Source: JAZDKP01 sp043802925 (lineage in GTDB: Bacteria; Fibrobacterota; OXYB2-FULL-49-7; JAEUSG01). Taken from it: a stretch of 14,289 nt of DNA. The translations under genes and the position numbers were made by a program. Below the pieces are notes generated by a model. That model made no database searches. It was not told where the DNA came from and was given only the letters and a program-made list of their open reading frames with translations. The DNA lies in assembly GCA_043802925.1 (NCBI GenBank), contig JAZDKP010000237.1:1-14289 (forward strand), given 5' to 3'. This document shows positions 12,377 through 14,289 of this stretch, in pieces. The stretch's first letter is position 1; each line of letters opens with the position of its first letter.

Positions 12377-14248
12377 TTATAGGATGAAGAAGAAGGTCGC
12401 GCCTTTTTCAATCTCGGATTCGGCCCAGATGCGGCCGCCGTGGCGGTGGATGATACGCTGGACCGTGGCCAGCCCGATGCCCGTGCCTTCGAATTCTCCG
12501 GCCGTATGAAACCGCTGGAAGGGGCCGAACAGCTTGCCGGCATACGCCATGTCAAACCCGGCCCCGTCGTCGCGCACAAAGCAGGCGCGGGCGCCCTCCT
12601 TGTCCATGACGCCGAACTCGATGCGCGCGCTGGCATGTTTGGAGGTGTATTTGCAGGCGTTCTGGAACAGGTTTTCAAGGGCGGTGCGCAGCATGGACTT
12701 GTCGCCCGTCACCTGCACGTTGTCCGCGATGATGAAGCGGACGTCGCGGCCGGCCATGTCCTTTTTCAGCTCTGCGGCCACGTTGCGGGCCATGGCCGAG
12801 AGGTCCATGGATTCAAAGAGCATGTCGCTTCGCGTAATGCGCGACAATTTTAGAAAGTCGTTGATGAGATGGCCCATGTGGCCGCTTGCGGTCTGGAGAC
12901 GCCGGATATAGTCCCGGCCGGCTTCGGTGAGCCGGTCCCCGCAGTCCTCGAGCAGCGCCTGGCTGAAGCCGTTGATGCTCCGGAGCGGGGCGCGGAGGTC
13001 GTGCGAGACCGAATAGGAAAAGGATTCGAGCTCGCGGTTGGCGGTTTCAAGCTGCTGCGTGCGGCGCTTGATGCCCTCGTCGAGTTCCCGGTTGAGGCGT
13101 TCGATTTCCTCTGACTTTTGCATGCGGTCCGTAATGTCCGCTACGGTGTTGATGACCGCAACACGGCCTTGGAAGAGCACGGGCCGGGAATAGGAATCAA
13201 CCCATTTGACGCGCCCGCTGCGTGTGACCACGCGCAGGGTGTTGGACAGGGGCACCCCGGGGTCGCCGGTTTGCTTGCGGTCGGAGTAGTCCATGATACG
13301 CGGCCGGTCGTCGGGATGGATGATTTTGGCGAAATCGCGCGCCGGCCACTTCAGCATCTCTTCGACCGTGAACTCCGCGATGTTTGCCAGTCCTTGGTTG
13401 GCGTACTTGAGAAGGTCGTCCTGGATGACCATGACGCCAAGAAGCGATTGTTCGGTCAGGAGACGGAACTGGGACTCGCTTTCGCGTAGCTTCAGCTCGC
13501 TTTCCATGAGCTGCTGATTGGTGGCCCGGAGCTGCTGGTTGGAGGCCATCAACTGCTGTTCGCCCGCGCTGATTTGCTGGCGCGCGGCATCGATGGCCTG
13601 CACATTGAGTTTACGCTGTCGGTTGAAGAAGGCGAGTGCGAACATGATGATGAGAACGATGAAGATAAGGCAGAACAGGATGAGATGGAACAAGCGGTTT
13701 GATTTGGCATAACTTTGGGTGATGGCCTGGTCCAGTGCCTGCTGGTAGGCGAGACTGCTCTGGACCGCCCAGTTGTAGGCGGCCAGATATTTTTGTTCCG
13801 CCTCGTTGGAGCTGAAAAAGGAGGCGTTATGGTACTGGCGAGAGGCTTTTTTCAGTGCGTGGATCGCGTCCCGGACCTCCTGTTCCTCTTTCGAGAAATT
13901 CCGGGGAAACGTGAGTGTGATGCCGTGGGCCGTCTTTTTTTTGAGGAACCCGGCCTGCTCAAGGGTGTCGATGATTCGCAGACATCGGTCAAGCCGGGCC
14001 TCGGAAACCGTCTGGCCGTTGTCGCGCGCCCCTGCTTCCCTGTAGAATGCTGAAAGCTCGGTCTCGATATGGTGGGCGGCCTGCAACTGGGGGTAGTTGA
14101 TGCGCAGGGCGTATCCGCCGGACAGGTAGGAGCGAATGATAAGTGCCACGGTGAAGATTCCGAGCAGGGTCATGGCGAAATGGAGCGGCAGCAGGATGCG
14201 TTTGAGCCGACGCGGAATGGCGATGGGAAGGGTTGCGTCGCTTTTCAT
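12377..14248 (-). CDS. Membrane PAS-domain sensor histidine kinase
   Basis: This is a predicted inner-membrane sensor of 623 residues counting from ATG 14248. It has a first span (~20-40), a helical periplasmic domain of about 145 residues that I cannot assign to a named sensor, and a second span (~186-208, LFHLILFCLIFIVLIIMFALAF). A glutamine-rich coiled coil (~230-257) follows, then a PAS domain (~260-373) ending in AVINTVADIT, a second coil, and the kinase core: SVSHDLRAPLRSINGF (His416), N-box LFQNACKY (Asn530), DDGAGFD (560-566) and EGTGIGLA (587-594). The H-box type resembles phytochrome-like kinases. ATG 14248 is preferred over ATG 14269 because GGAGA lies nine bases upstream of it. 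It is two bases from the receiver-kinase gene, so the two are co-transcribed; any promoter lies beyond the window. Confidence 0.9.
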   Translation of the reverse strand: MKSDATLPIAIPRRLKRILLPLHFAMTLLGIFTVALIIRSYLSGGYALRINYPQLQAAHHIETELSAFYREAGARDNGQTVSEARLDRCLRIIDTLEQAGFLKKKTAHGITLTFPRNFSKEEQEVRDAIHALKKASRQYHNASFFSSNEAEQKYLAAYNWAVQSSLAYQQALDQAITQSYAKSNRLFHLILFCLIFIVLIIMFALAFFNRQRKLNVQAIDAARQQISAGEQQLMASNQQLRATNQQLMESELKLRESESQFRLLTEQSLLGVMVIQDDLLKYANQGLANIAEFTVEEMLKWPARDFAKIIHPDDRPRIMDYSDRKQTGDPGVPLSNTLRVVTRSGRVKWVDSYSRPVLFQGRVAVINTVADITDRMQKSEEIERLNRELDEGIKRRTQQLETANRELESFSYSVSHDLRAPLRSINGFSQALLEDCGDRLTEAGRDYIRRLQTASGHMGHLINDFLKLSRITRSDMLFESMDLSAMARNVAAELKKDMAGRDVRFIIADNVQVTGDKSMLRTALENLFQNACKYTSKHASARIEFGVMDKEGARACFVRDDGAGFDMAYAGKLFGPFQRFHTAGEFEGTGIGLATVQRIIHRHGGRIWAESEIEKGATFFFIL

Positions 14249-14289
14249 GGTTCGATGTCTCCGGTGCATACTTCCCGTAACCGCATGGG

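Overview
The window is GC-rich (by eye about 60%) and comes from a diderm bacterium: it encodes a TolC-type outer-membrane channel, a lipoprotein membrane-fusion subunit and a Spy/CpxP-like periplasmic protein. I cannot name the phylum from the sequence. There are no tRNA, rRNA, CRISPR or insertion-sequence genes, and coding density is very high. Two gene blocks converge near position 3850.

Positions 3-3848 (+ strand) hold a nucleotide-sugar block. It contains a sugar-1-phosphate nucleotidyltransferase cut by the left window edge, an N-acetylhexosamine 1-kinase of the NahK family, an extended-SDR C4-epimerase resembling the UDP-N-acetylhexosamine epimerases of the WbpP group, and a LOG-family Rossmann protein. 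Together the first three could turn free GlcNAc/GalNAc into UDP-sugars: kinase, then uridylyltransferase, then 4-epimerase. Between kinase and epimerase sits a 136-bp MITE-like inverted repeat. Its right end supplies both the ribosome-binding site and the GTG start codon of the epimerase, and one of its hairpins plus a T tract forms an intrinsic terminator facing left.

Positions 11125 down to about 3861 (- strand) form one tightly packed eight-gene unit: ECF sigma factor, small single-span membrane protein (probable anti-sigma factor), Spy/CpxP-like periplasmic protein, TolC-like outer-membrane protein, MacA/HlyD-like lipoprotein adaptor, MacB/LolD-type ABC ATPase, and two different MacB/FtsX-type permeases. 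Most junctions overlap by 4-23 bp or are separated by under 15 bp. A GGAACC/CGTT pair upstream of the sigma gene looks like an autoregulated ECF promoter. The logic recalls the Cnr nickel/cobalt system (ECF sigma, anti-sigma, Spy-family sensor, efflux pump), but here the pump is a MacAB-TolC-like ABC exporter with the ATPase split off and two permeases. This is the most interesting assembly in the window.

The exporter carries two lesions or sequence errors. The ATPase is frameshifted at a four-base homopolymer just after its signature motif. The last permease has lost the stop codon expected after its C-terminal motif, so its frame runs 315 more codons antisense through the LOG gene and into the epimerase gene.

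Positions 14248 down to 11208 (- strand) encode two sensor histidine kinases two bases apart: a membrane-bound PAS kinase and a cytosolic kinase with an N-terminal receiver domain. They lie directly upstream of, and point into, the sigma-factor operon.
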